A stretch of 51,293 bases of DNA from Methanobacteriota archaeon. Its GTDB lineage: Archaea > Thermoplasmatota > Poseidoniia > Poseidoniales > Poseidoniaceae. Made by a program: the position numbers and the translations under genes. The notes below the pieces were generated by a model, which worked only from the letters and a program-made list of their open reading frames with translations, did not search any database and was not told the DNA's origin. Below, piece by piece: positions 42,064-51,293 of this stretch. How positions within the stretch are numbered: the first letter of the stretch is position 1; each line of letters begins with the position of its first letter. The stretch covers positions 1 to 51,293 of the forward strand of contig JABJFI010000074.1 in NCBI GenBank assembly GCA_018662825.1, written 5' to 3'.

Positions 42064-45000
42064 TCATGCTTCAACAAAAGATGTTGCTTCGGTTTGACAA
42101 TTCATGCATTCGGTCAATGAATTAGATTGACAGTCGGTAAAATCTGCGCGGTGGTAACGGGCACCACAGCCTGGACAACCGAGCATTGTCCCCGTTATTT
42201 CACTGCGGCATGACCAGCACATTGGGCCTTGTTGTTCGATTTTCTCGACAACAGGGGCGATTGGGGCAACAATTTTCGGCGCCGCCGCAATAGTTGGTGC
42301 TTGAACTGGGCTGGGTGCCGTAAGTTGTGGTTGAGAAACAATGTCTTTCCTCCGTTGCGTGAAGAGAACAGCTCCAACTAGAAGAGCGACAATGAATACT
42401 CCACCAATAATGCTGGAAAGAGGAAGCGTCTCTCCTGAAGTCCCAATTGGCTCCCCGAGTGAAGAAACTTGTAATTCAATTGAGGAATTTATCATCAAAT
42501 CTGCACTTTGTAATCCGAGAGTAATGATTCCATCTCCTGGCCGATCTGCTCGAACTAAGAGACGGATTTTCATTGATTCTCCAGGCTCTAAATTTGCAAT
42601 ATCATTCCCATCAATACTGGCTGACCAATCCTTTGGTTCGTCGATTGTCAACTTATGTGAAAAAGCAACATTTCCAGCATTCAGTAGCGTGACTTCTAAT
42701 TCTTCTTGAATTCCAGTTGTGAATGGGGTTGTCCGTTCTTGAACCCATGAAGATTCCACAACTGTAGCGACAAGAAGGCCTATGTTTTCGGTGTATTCAA
42801 CATCGCCTCCTTCTAGTTTTAACACAAAAGAAGGTTCGCTTAATGGTGCCATTGTAGTTGAGATAATAATCGTGCATGTTACAGGTTCAATGCCCCCCAT
42901 ACCCACTGGTTCGAGGGCAGAACACTCACCAAATAATCCATTACTAAGGGATACTGAAGCCGTTGGTTGCCAATCAACATTCGCATCGTTTCCAACTAAC
43001 CATGTGAACATCAGTGGAACGCCTGTTGGATGAGAGCCTGCTCCAAACGGTGTATCCCAACTGGTACCATTTTCCAATTCAAGGCTAACAAAATTGAGGG
43101 TCGGTTGAGCAAGAATTTCGACATTTAAGAAACCAATCCAAGTGAGACGGTCTGAACCACTATCAAGATGTAATTTCACTTCACCAGATGAACCACTTCC
43201 ATCACCCGAAATTCCGAACAGTAAATTCTTCGATGAAGACCAAGTTAGGTCAAATGGTCCTAATCCAGATGTAACAGACCACCCGGGTGGTAATTCAAAA
43301 GATGGCGTTAAAGAAAGGTCAATATTGCCTCGGTGCTCCAATGAAAACAACATACTGAAATAAGAATCTGGGCGAAGAACTCCAATATTGGTTTCTAAAT
43401 CGATTTCAACATCCTTAATTGTATCAACTTTTATTGGAATATCAAATACCCAACTTTCTGTAATTTCTGTTTGAGAAATAGCGGTCAAACGCACCATTCG
43501 TTCCGCACCTGAACCCGTCATCACTTGAGGAGGAGTGAAGGACATACCAATGACTCGATGCGTGTCTTTTGAAATTAGGCCTGTAGAACCCGAACTTGCA
43601 CCGGGAACGCTAGATAGAGTATCGAATCCCGCACTCCAACCAGCAGGAGCTTCAAGGAACAAATCATAACCGATGTTTGCATTTCCGATATTGAATAAAC
43701 GAATATCGATACTCGTCGTTTCAGTTGGTGAAACTGGTACAATTTGGTAATCGTATTCAAGGCGTAAGTTTGGCAAATCTGGAACCTCAAGATACAGCAT
43801 ATAGGGATAGGTCACCCCATTATCCACATCGATACCCAATAAATCGATGCGATACAATCCTGGTAAAGGTGGAGTTGGATGAACAAGTGTGACGATTATT
43901 TCCGCAGAACCTTGACCTTCAAGTGAAAAATTTGATTCATTGGCCCCCACATACCAAGTTTCGGTTTGACCCGTTACTTCGTTCATGACGCTTTGAGTCA
44001 GAAGGCTTGCATTGGTTGAAACCAAAGCGGTATTTGTGAGCGTTAGGTTCCATGATGTGGTTGACTGACTTGTATTCAACAACATCAATGATTGGGGTTC
44101 AGCAGAGAGTTTTACCCCAGGTGCAGTGACGTTGACAAATACGTCATGACGGTTATTATTTTCAAGAATTTCTTCGATTTCATCGCTTGGATCGATTATG
44201 AAAGAGAGAGTTGATTGGCCTGCTGTTTGAGGCGTCCAATACCAAATTTGGGTCTTTGTAGAACCTGCACCAATATCAATTGATTTGGTTTCAATTTCGA
44301 CGCCATCAACTTCGAAGACAATGTCAAAGAAATCGGCTCGAACATTTCCAACATTGAACACTTTCGAGGTCACTTGTAACTGGTCACCAACTTGGGGGAT
44401 AGTCACAGACATTGCAAACTCTTCTTCCAAAATCGTTGGGTCGGGCCTGAGGTCATTTACACCATGCCCCATAACTGCAATGGCAAATGGTTGTGCTTTA
44501 CTGCCGCCATGGTAAGCGTCTTTGACTTTAACCGTCCAAATGCCAAGTTCCGCATTATCGACCAACACAACTTCGACATTGTTCAGGTTGTCTGCAGAAC
44601 CCCCGGTAGTAGAACGCCCGCCTGCAAAATCATTACCGAGGTAAATTTCTCCACTTGGGTTGGTTACTTCGATGTCGAGGTTGTTGACTAATTGAGTATT
44701 AGAGAATGGTGAGCCGCGTTCATCCGACCATGCAAGAACCGTTTTGAAGCCCGAATTTGATTGAGATATGTTGAAGGTATAGGTTTTGGAATTACCTGTT
44801 CCAGATAAGACTGAGCGGTCATCAACCCAAATTCCTTGACCAGATGTTGGAGCAAGTGTATTACGTAAATTGAGGCGGCCCCAACCCTCATCATCATTTG
44901 GAATATCTCGTGTACCGATGTCTTGTGCTCCAAGAATCAATAACGCTTTGATTAAGGCTCCTTGTGGAGATGGGCGTTGTGCAATTTCTTCAAGATATTC

Positions 45001-46620
45001 ACGCACCATGACAGCAGCACCTGCTGCATTCGGTGTTGCCATTGAAGTTCCAGTGTATTCAAGATAGTAAGAATTAGACCATGTAGAGCCACTGATGTCC
45101 GTAGCTTCCTGTGCTCGGCAAGAACGAACATAGCCACCGGGTGCAAGAATATCCGGTTTTATGCGGCCATCATCAGTAGGACCACGAGAAGAGCCTGACA
45201 TGATGGAATCCGGTGCACCGGAATACCGGTTTTGATGGTTACCGACCGTAATGGTGTTCTTGGCAGTTGAAGGGGCCCCTACAGTTCCAGTATCTGGGCC
45301 ATCGTTACCTGCTGCAAAGAGGATTGTCAAGCCATTATGACCGTTGTAATAACGATCGTAATAATTCGCACGGTCATCAACATCTTCGCTCTCAGAAGTG
45401 TATTTACCTTGGTCGCTTGCTAATTTGGAGCCCCAAGAATTGGTATGGGTATGGGCTCCTCCAGAATACGCACTGTTGAGAAGATAATTCAGTGAAGGAG
45501 ATTGGAAATTACCGGTGTTATCGTTTTCCATTGCTTGAAAGTATAGTTCCGATGAAGTAGCAACTCCAGAATAACCACCTTGTGTTCCATCGCCAAGAAC
45601 TGTGCAAGCGACATGTGTGCCATGGCCCGAATGTTTGTCAGCAGTCGAACCATCACCGATAACATCGTTATTAACAACAACGCGATTACCAAAATCTCCA
45701 TGGTCAGCATCTAGGCCTGAATCAGCAACTGCCACAATTTGTCCTGAACCATCCAAATCAGTGGTAAAATAACTGGTCATTTGAGAAGTTTTCATATGTG
45801 TTCGTGCCTGGCTATTGTCGGGACTAAATGTTGGTTCAAAACGGAATGTTCGCAATGAGGGTTGAGCAACAACACCAACAAGGTCTTCTGTTGAAAGAAT
45901 TCCTTGATATCTGCCAGAATCCCATTGATGAGAATCTGAAAACGCGATAGGTACGATTTGAGATACTTTCTGAATCAATTGTGTTCCTGTTGCATCAGTG
46001 AAATCGATTGAATCGATTGGGCCTTCATCATTCCTCCACCCCTCAATTCTCATAGAAAGGCCTTGCAATGCTTCTTCACCATCTTCAAGCATCAAGACAT
46101 CAAGAACGGGGTCATCAACCAATAGTGCAAGTGGAACTGGGTGTTGGGCAACAATGCCATCAAGACTAGAAAGGCTCGTCAATGCAAATGGTGTGCCTTG
46201 AATAAGAAGGCCTGAAGGAGCGATAAATTCTCTGACGGTGAGGCCAGGAATCTCATCGAGTGTATCTCTCATCTCCATCATCAAAATATCATTTGATACG
46301 ATAATGAGACTCAAATCAAATCGCGACATCATCCATTCATTCGGAACTGGCCTTTCAAGTTGAAATCCATTGATATCAAAAGTTCCGATTCTACTAGAAG
46401 CAAACATACCCCGTTGTTCTGAAAATGGTGAATAATCGCTGTAACCAACAGCATCAGAATAGACGCCATCGACAAGGTCGAATTGAACCCATTCGACATC
46501 TTCATCACTTTCCATTTCCGATGAAACCACCCCTACGGGGTGGAGCAATGGAGATACACTTTGCAAGAGAAATAGTGTGATGAGGGCGATTGCCCAAAAC
46601 ATCGAATGTTTAACTTGCAC
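42064..46620 (-). CDS. Membrane-anchored subtilisin-like serine protease with RING/zinc-ribbon-like cytoplasmic tail
   Basis: A 1518-residue S8-family protease. A signal peptide occupies about 1-25 and a propeptide-like part extends to about 285. The catalytic triad is visible: D300 in IVAVADSGLD, H333 in SGHGTHVA and S526 in YTGTSMATP, with the oxyanion asparagine in the FAAGNDGP region. A P-domain-like section (IWTVKVKDAYHGG) and many CARDB-like repeats follow. A membrane helix (LSSIIGGVFIVALLVGAVLF) then leads to a cytoplasmic tail with eight Cys/His ligands (CWSC, CPGC, YH, C, C, C). The GTG at 46620 has GAGGG six bases upstream; an ATG six codons later is possible. The tail recalls prokaryotic RING-like or zinc-ribbon domains, which is inference. 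Confidence 0.88.
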   Translation of the reverse strand: MQVKHSMFWAIALITLFLLQSVSPLLHPVGVVSSEMESDEDVEWVQFDLVDGVYSDAVGYSDYSPFSEQRGMFASSRIGTFDINGFQLERPVPNEWMMSRFDLSLIIVSNDILMMEMRDTLDEIPGLTVREFIAPSGLLIQGTPFALTSLSSLDGIVAQHPVPLALLVDDPVLDVLMLEDGEEALQGLSMRIEGWRNDEGPIDSIDFTDATGTQLIQKVSQIVPIAFSDSHQWDSGRYQGILSTEDLVGVVAQPSLRTFRFEPTFSPDNSQARTHMKTSQMTSYFTTDLDGSGQIVAVADSGLDADHGDFGNRVVVNNDVIGDGSTADKHSGHGTHVACTVLGDGTQGGYSGVATSSELYFQAMENDNTGNFQSPSLNYLLNSAYSGGAHTHTNSWGSKLASDQGKYTSESEDVDDRANYYDRYYNGHNGLTILFAAGNDGPDTGTVGAPSTAKNTITVGNHQNRYSGAPDSIMSGSSRGPTDDGRIKPDILAPGGYVRSCRAQEATDISGSTWSNSYYLEYTGTSMATPNAAGAAVMVREYLEEIAQRPSPQGALIKALLILGAQDIGTRDIPNDDEGWGRLNLRNTLAPTSGQGIWVDDRSVLSGTGNSKTYTFNISQSNSGFKTVLAWSDERGSPFSNTQLVNNLDIEVTNPSGEIYLGNDFAGGRSTTGGSADNLNNVEVVLVDNAELGIWTVKVKDAYHGGSKAQPFAIAVMGHGVNDLRPDPTILEEEFAMSVTIPQVGDQLQVTSKVFNVGNVRADFFDIVFEVDGVEIETKSIDIGAGSTKTQIWYWTPQTAGQSTLSFIIDPSDEIEEILENNNRHDVFVNVTAPGVKLSAEPQSLMLLNTSQSTTSWNLTLTNTALVSTNASLLTQSVMNEVTGQTETWYVGANESNFSLEGQGSAEIIVTLVHPTPPLPGLYRIDLLGIDVDNGVTYPYMLYLEVPDLPNLRLEYDYQIVPVSPTETTSIDIRLFNIGNANIGYDLFLEAPAGWSAGFDTLSSVPGASSGSTGLISKDTHRVIGMSFTPPQVMTGSGAERMVRLTAISQTEITESWVFDIPIKVDTIKDVEIDLETNIGVLRPDSYFSMLFSLEHRGNIDLSLTPSFELPPGWSVTSGLGPFDLTWSSSKNLLFGISGDGSGSSGEVKLHLDSGSDRLTWIGFLNVEILAQPTLNFVSLELENGTSWDTPFGAGSHPTGVPLMFTWLVGNDANVDWQPTASVSLSNGLFGECSALEPVGMGGIEPVTCTIIISTTMAPLSEPSFVLKLEGGDVEYTENIGLLVATVVESSWVQERTTPFTTGIQEELEVTLLNAGNVAFSHKLTIDEPKDWSASIDGNDIANLEPGESMKIRLLVRADRPGDGIITLGLQSADLMINSSIELQVSSLGEPIGTSGETLPLSSIIGGVFIVALLVGAVLFTQRRKDIVSQPQLTAPSPVQAPTIAAAPKIVAPIAPVVEKIEQQGPMCWSCRSEITGTMLGCPGCGARYHRADFTDCQSNSLTECMNCQTEATSFVEA

Positions 46621-46681
46621 AAGAAGCCCTCACATCATCCCGTTTTATCGCTATGGGTAATATGGGTCTCAAAAATTGAAT

Positions 46682-47347
46682 TCATGAAACAGGCCATGTG
46701 CTTCTTTCGGCTTTATCGTTGAAGTTTTCACTACTCCAAACCCCAACAGAATGGGTCCATGACTCGGACTGTAACTTGCCATTGTAATCAGTATATTGTA
46801 ATTTGATATGTATTGAATATTCATCCCATACTGAATAACCGACGATTAACATTTCAAGACTATCTCCTGCCAACGATGAATGCGAAGCGATTACGTCGAC
46901 TTCAATTGACATCAAACCGATAATATCTCCTTCATCTGATTGAAATTCAATTTGAACAGATACATCGGTAATATCGCGACTACCAACGTTGTGTATTTCC
47001 GACATCAAAAGATGCCCCCCTCGTTGGAGGTATTGTGTTTCAACATCAACAGCATCACGAGGTAAAGCCCAATACCAACCACTGGCTATTACTCCCAACA
47101 ATAAAAGGAATACTATTCCAGCTAAAGCAACTCTGCTGGGACTCACTTCACGCCGGATTGTTTCAAGGGCTTTCGAAATTTTTTGCATGTCTTCAAAGGT
47201 CTCAATACCCTCTTCATCCAACTCATATCCAAGAGATTCTATTTGTTGAAGGCGTGCAACATCAAGTAATCCTAGTGATTCGATATCGTCTTCATGAACC
47301 AACATGTCCCCATGTTCATTCACTGGAATGTGATTTTCGTCTGACAT
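46682..47347 (-). CDS. Single-pass membrane protein of unknown function
   Basis: A 221-residue protein. The first ~90 residues are acidic and cytoplasmic, with short helical parts (HEDDIESLGLLDVARLQQIESLGYELDEEGIETFEDMQ). A membrane helix (VALAGIVFLLLLGVIASGWYWAL) follows, then an outer domain of beta strands (ISHSSLAGDSLEMLIVGYSVWDEYSIHIKLQY). No family is recognised. The ATG at 47347 has GGTGAT in the stop region of the preceding gene, so translation is coupled. It lies between the giant surface protein and the protease, on the same strand, and may belong to their system. Confidence 0.65.
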   Translation of the reverse strand: MSDENHIPVNEHGDMLVHEDDIESLGLLDVARLQQIESLGYELDEEGIETFEDMQKISKALETIRREVSPSRVALAGIVFLLLLGVIASGWYWALPRDAVDVETQYLQRGGHLLMSEIHNVGSRDITDVSVQIEFQSDEGDIIGLMSIEVDVIASHSSLAGDSLEMLIVGYSVWDEYSIHIKLQYTDYNGKLQSESWTHSVGVWSSENFNDKAERSTWPVS

Positions 47348-47351
47348 AATA

Positions 47352-50300
47352 TCACCAAATGAGTGCCAAACCACTGGCAATGACGGTCGTAATCGGTTCA
47401 ACGATTAACAGGTGGCGTGTTTCAACACTGTCGCCTGTAAGTGAACCAACAAGAGAGAGGTCTGTAACCATACCATTGATTCCGACTGAAGATGCGGTTG
47501 GTAATGGGCCCGTGAATTGGGCATCTAGTAAGACTGCACGGCCACTGAAGGAATGGCCTTCCAAGAAACCTGTCGTGTAACTCGGTTCAATCGTTGCCTC
47601 AGCACTAGCAACAATTCGCCCATTGGTAATATCATCCAAAACAATAATCGGGTACTCAAACGGTCCATAATAGACATGAATTGTGGCTGATTTAAGGTCT
47701 TGTCCAATGATTTCAATGCGGTCAATTGTCACTCCAGGAGATGATGGCAAATCGGTTTGTTTGAGGTAAAGTCGACTCACACCTTGTCCCAAAGATGCAA
47801 CACGCATACCCCAGTCATCCGTTGTTTCAAGTACAAATTTTGACGGAAGGTCTTCGGCCAAAAGCAACACATCGCCTTTGGTATCAACCGAGCGACCTGT
47901 TGCTTCAAGATACAAATCCATGTCGTCAGTGTTTGAAACATAATCCAGTTCCATCATGCCTTGGAAAGAAACCTCGGCTCGGATATCAAAAACTGAATTT
48001 GGTCGAGCCGCCAAATGCATTTCACCAGGTAAATCACGCATGAAAGCGGTCGCAGGCCACCAGAATCCATCGATATAGCGCATTTGTTGAATCATTAGAG
48101 ATTCTGCTGAATGTCCATCGATTTGATATTGTGAAGGGACGATGACATCAATGAGGAATATATCACCAATCGTTGTCGAGAAGTCTGTTGATTGGGGGAT
48201 TCCAACAATCAATGCCTCAACACGACTGAGGGCGCGTTTATCGATGAACACCGCATGAGCAGAATCCAAACGAGAACCTAAATCATAACTCATATCAATC
48301 GATACTCGGGGTACGGTGAGGTTATCTTGAGTCGAAAACACTGCATTTGCTTCGACATTGTTGGGACCGCTGGTGTCAAGTCCGGCAATAACAAATTCGA
48401 TATCGCGACCTTCTAATCCATTGATGATTATGCTCAATTGTTGGCGCTCTGGAGTCCACTGCTCAAGGAATAGGTCAATTTCATACACTGGAATCTCACC
48501 AAGCATTCGGAAATCATATTCCAAGAGTATTCGACCAACAGGTAGACTTGGCAACCATGTACGAATATGCCATGAACGTCGTATTTCAAATGTAATACCT
48601 TGTTCTTCCCAAATGCTAAGATTGACGCCCTCAATTTCTGAATCTAAAATAATCCCATCCTCAAGGGCTTTCAATAGTTGTTCGATATTGGTAATGTTGG
48701 CTGCATCCAACGCATAAAACACTTCTTGGTATTCATCATCACTAATTCTGAAATCATTAGCGAGGGCTTCATCCACAATACTTCTACTCGACAAGGTGTA
48801 GTTTGGCATTCGTGACAGGTTGAAGGTCAGCATTGTTGCTTCAAACACTTCCATTCCAAGACCGTGCGACCAAGCAGGTTGTTGGTTCACATTTGTTCCT
48901 TTACTAACATCCATTGTGACATTGAAAAGTTCTCCTGTCGTCAAATCAAGACCCAAAGACATGTTGTCGTTACTTGTTTCAATACCGCCTAAATCAACCA
49001 CTGTAGAGTAGAAGAAATCATTGACAAGGGACCCGAAATTAACTAAATCTCCAAGGAAAAACGACAATGCTTGGACACCATCTCCTTCATCGAAAGTAGG
49101 TAATTCAATTCCTGTAGAATCAACTCCACTTGGGTAGGCTATCGTAATGTTGGCCGGCAATGGGTCGATAGCAATACGTCCGTTCATCCCCTTAAATGGA
49201 TCATCGTATTCAGTTTCATCTTCAAGTAATATGTTCATCGGTGAGGCTTCAGACCGTATCAATTCGATTCTTGAATTGCCTTCAGGGCCACTAGCTCCTG
49301 GGTCAAGGGGTGAGAGTCGTCGAAGACTTGTCACATCAGATATTGCTGTGCTTAGGCTTGCTTCACCGGTCGCTTCGTCGACCCAGAATCGGAAATGGTC
49401 TCCATCCATTGTCAAAGGTTGTGTAGCGTTTGTCAACTGAACTTCTATCGAATCCATTGGCGTGGAAGCAACATAACCTATTGTATCGCCTAAAATCAAT
49501 TGAAATGATGCGGGTAATCCACTAAGGCGGATTGCGTTTCGTTGCCCATCACCGTTTCCACCATAGGTAATTGTTCCAATGGGGACAGAGGCCGAATAAG
49601 TCAATGCCTCAGCAGTTTGTGTTACGTTGAATGTGCTCGGACGATTGGAAATCGTAGCTGATTGTTGATTGGCATTTAGTAAATCGCCATCATCATGTAA
49701 AATGTGACCTATCAGTAAGGGGCCTCCAGCTACACCTCGTAAATCCATTGTTCGAACATCATTAATTGGGTCGTAATCATGGCTCACGCTAGAAATACCC
49801 CCGATACGCGCACTCATTGCAACCGGGACAAGGGGAGATTGGGGTCCAAGGCGTCCGTTAACAGTCTCGATGTTGGTGTCTTCTGACAGTAATATGTGGT
49901 CGATTTCTGGTAACCACGGTTGGTCACTGCTTGAGATTGCAACAGAAACTAAACCAATTTCCATTGGCTCACGAGTAGAAGTTGGTAGGCTAAGTCTGAC
50001 TTGATTGTAACAATTCAAACGAACGGCTCCCCCAGATGCCCCGGCAGTCCCCACAATTGATTCTGGTAAGCCATTAACAACATCACCGACATCAAGGATG
50101 ACTTCGATAATGGTCAATAACGCATTATCAAAAATTTGTGCAATACTATTGAGATTTGGGTTATCATAATTGACGCGGCTTAATCCACTTTTCGGAAGTT
50201 CAAAACTACCTTCAACGATAATCACTTTGGGCACGTTTTCAATATTCAAAACTATAGATGATGAATCCGAAGCATAACCTCCGCGCATGAATGTCGATTT

Positions 50301-51293
50301 ATATTCGAGAAAATCGATGGATTCTGTAGCTACAATAGCAACTAATGTATTTGGAGGCGAGGCCGGATTTACCGGGAGTGTTGGGTCATCAACATTGTTT
50401 CCATTGTCACCAGTGAAGTTTTTGATAGCGATTATCATTGAAAGGCGACTCGGAATATCTCCAGGCAAATCAGTTCCCCCTGGTTCTTCTCCAATCATCG
50501 TGAATATAGCCGCTATTTCATCGGGGTGAAGGGTTCCTGAAGGCAATCCACGAATCCAAGAACGTGAATCAGTCGTGTTTCCGAACGGTGAATCTCCTTC
50601 TGATGTATTGGAACGGTCTTCAAAATAATGCAGGAACATATCTGCCCCATAATCAGAATATATCTCCACAGTGTCGAAGGTGTTTTGACCAAGATTATCG
50701 TTTCGTAAAGTAAAATCCACTTCTTTTGGCAAACGTGTATCGCCGACTTCGGGATGGAAACCTACGTCAATATAGGCGGTTTCGAGAACTTTAGAGGTTG
50801 CTCCTCCATTATCACCTTCAAATCGAATGAAACCAACACCAAGGCCAAAACCACATTTGTGCTCATGACTCTCTGCATCATGGTCTAGCAACGGGTCGTA
50901 ATAGTCTGAGCCATCATCACAATCGGATTGCCGATTCGAACTATCTGCATCTGGATTCGACGCTCGAATTGCGTAAGGGGCCGAGATAGAAGTTAGGCTT
51001 AGAGTTGAAGAATTCACGCCGCCCGATAAAAGTGAAGCGACAAAATCCAATGCATTGGTAATGATTGCATTAATGCTGAATGTCATTTTTTGAAGACCTA
51101 CGCCAAGGGTGAAGTCATGAGGGGGTTGGGTGAATCGGGTATCAATTACTATTGCATAGGATTCAGATTCATCAAGTGTGACGTCAAAAGCCAAACCTTT
51201 CATCAGGCTTACTTCAAGTTGCGACATATTATTCCACAAGAAGTCATTTTGATTGAGTGCAGTTACTTTCCATTGGAATGTTGGCCGAATCCA
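47352..51293 (-). CDS. Giant secreted or surface protein, N-terminus outside window
   Basis: The frame stays open to the right edge, so the start lies beyond base 51293; the TTG at 51239 is only a local candidate. The visible 1313 residues are beta-rich, hydrophilic and full of Asp/Asn-Gly turns. There is little cysteine except an acidic cluster SDCDDGSDYYDPLLDHDAES with HEHKCG. The C-terminus (HLLIVEPITTVIASGLALIW) is a short hydrophobic tail that could be an anchor. I recognise no catalytic motif and no known domain. Downstream on the same strand come the 221-residue membrane protein and the protease, which could process or display it. Confidence 0.7.
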   Translation of the reverse strand, partial: WIRPTFQWKVTALNQNDFLWNNMSQLEVSLMKGLAFDVTLDESESYAIVIDTRFTQPPHDFTLGVGLQKMTFSINAIITNALDFVASLLSGGVNSSTLSLTSISAPYAIRASNPDADSSNRQSDCDDGSDYYDPLLDHDAESHEHKCGFGLGVGFIRFEGDNGGATSKVLETAYIDVGFHPEVGDTRLPKEVDFTLRNDNLGQNTFDTVEIYSDYGADMFLHYFEDRSNTSEGDSPFGNTTDSRSWIRGLPSGTLHPDEIAAIFTMIGEEPGGTDLPGDIPSRLSMIIAIKNFTGDNGNNVDDPTLPVNPASPPNTLVAIVATESIDFLEYKSTFMRGGYASDSSSIVLNIENVPKVIIVEGSFELPKSGLSRVNYDNPNLNSIAQIFDNALLTIIEVILDVGDVVNGLPESIVGTAGASGGAVRLNCYNQVRLSLPTSTREPMEIGLVSVAISSSDQPWLPEIDHILLSEDTNIETVNGRLGPQSPLVPVAMSARIGGISSVSHDYDPINDVRTMDLRGVAGGPLLIGHILHDDGDLLNANQQSATISNRPSTFNVTQTAEALTYSASVPIGTITYGGNGDGQRNAIRLSGLPASFQLILGDTIGYVASTPMDSIEVQLTNATQPLTMDGDHFRFWVDEATGEASLSTAISDVTSLRRLSPLDPGASGPEGNSRIELIRSEASPMNILLEDETEYDDPFKGMNGRIAIDPLPANITIAYPSGVDSTGIELPTFDEGDGVQALSFFLGDLVNFGSLVNDFFYSTVVDLGGIETSNDNMSLGLDLTTGELFNVTMDVSKGTNVNQQPAWSHGLGMEVFEATMLTFNLSRMPNYTLSSRSIVDEALANDFRISDDEYQEVFYALDAANITNIEQLLKALEDGIILDSEIEGVNLSIWEEQGITFEIRRSWHIRTWLPSLPVGRILLEYDFRMLGEIPVYEIDLFLEQWTPERQQLSIIINGLEGRDIEFVIAGLDTSGPNNVEANAVFSTQDNLTVPRVSIDMSYDLGSRLDSAHAVFIDKRALSRVEALIVGIPQSTDFSTTIGDIFLIDVIVPSQYQIDGHSAESLMIQQMRYIDGFWWPATAFMRDLPGEMHLAARPNSVFDIRAEVSFQGMMELDYVSNTDDMDLYLEATGRSVDTKGDVLLLAEDLPSKFVLETTDDWGMRVASLGQGVSRLYLKQTDLPSSPGVTIDRIEIIGQDLKSATIHVYYGPFEYPIIVLDDITNGRIVASAEATIEPSYTTGFLEGHSFSGRAVLLDAQFTGPLPTASSVGINGMVTDLSLVGSLTGDSVETRHLLIVEPITTVIASGLALIW

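Overview
The window is a gene-dense archaeal chromosome segment, most likely from a marine planktonic euryarchaeon of the Marine Group II / Poseidoniales type (inference). The archaeal assignment rests on aIF1A, a RIO1 kinase, a Pno1/Dim2-like KH protein, an archaeal uS2 protein, a Taw1 wyosine enzyme, TATA-like boxes, and Shine-Dalgarno sites (GAGGTGAT) matching an archaeal 16S tail. The Marine Group II guess rests on large secreted proteins with CARDB-like repeats, one membrane helix and cytoplasmic zinc ribbons, on a complex I without NuoEFG, and on fatty-acid oxidation. There is no rRNA, recognisable tRNA, CRISPR array, transposase or prophage.

Layout. 1-3469: the C-terminal half of a phosphate transporter fused to a PhoU-like domain (cut by the left edge), Taw1, and a zinc-ribbon membrane protein. 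3470-3837: non-coding, with a terminator-like hairpin on the + strand. 3838-6928: a bacterial-type GST-like protein, GDP-mannose 4,6-dehydratase and a glycosyltransferase. 6931-8401: a three-gene operon with its own TATA box, encoding an E1/ThiF-like adenylating enzyme, a JAMM metalloprotease and a 79-residue helical protein with an internal repeat. This is the best candidate here for an undescribed system. 8402-13157: a beta-oxidation fusion enzyme, an orphan GIY-YIG protein, a CmoB-like methyltransferase and a second glycosyltransferase. 13292-15667: three consecutive winged-helix regulators, one of them membrane-anchored. 15729-18727: tRNA-dihydrouridine synthase, ribosomal protein uS2 and a Cas4/RecB-like nuclease with four membrane helices inside its fold.

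18729-24250: three exported or membrane-anchored surface proteins. 24276-26757: a translation and ribosome-assembly block (KH protein, RIO1, aIF1A); aIF1A carries a long acidic FG-motif tail. 26862-38740: a leftward operon nuoA-B-C-D-H-I-J1-J2-K-L-M-N for an energy-converting complex I without the NADH module. NuoI, NuoH and NuoL carry unusual insertions. 38741-39025: the probable nuo promoter and a terminator-like palindrome. 39026-51293: four leftward genes for surface proteins, including a 1518-residue membrane-anchored subtilisin with a RING/zinc-ribbon-like cytoplasmic tail; the last gene is cut by the right edge.

The genome is very compact. Convergent genes often touch, and in two cases both stop codons lie in one perfect inverted repeat. 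Within operons, genes overlap by ATGA or are separated by a few bases with strong Shine-Dalgarno sequences. All boundaries and functions come from reading the sequence, without database searches.
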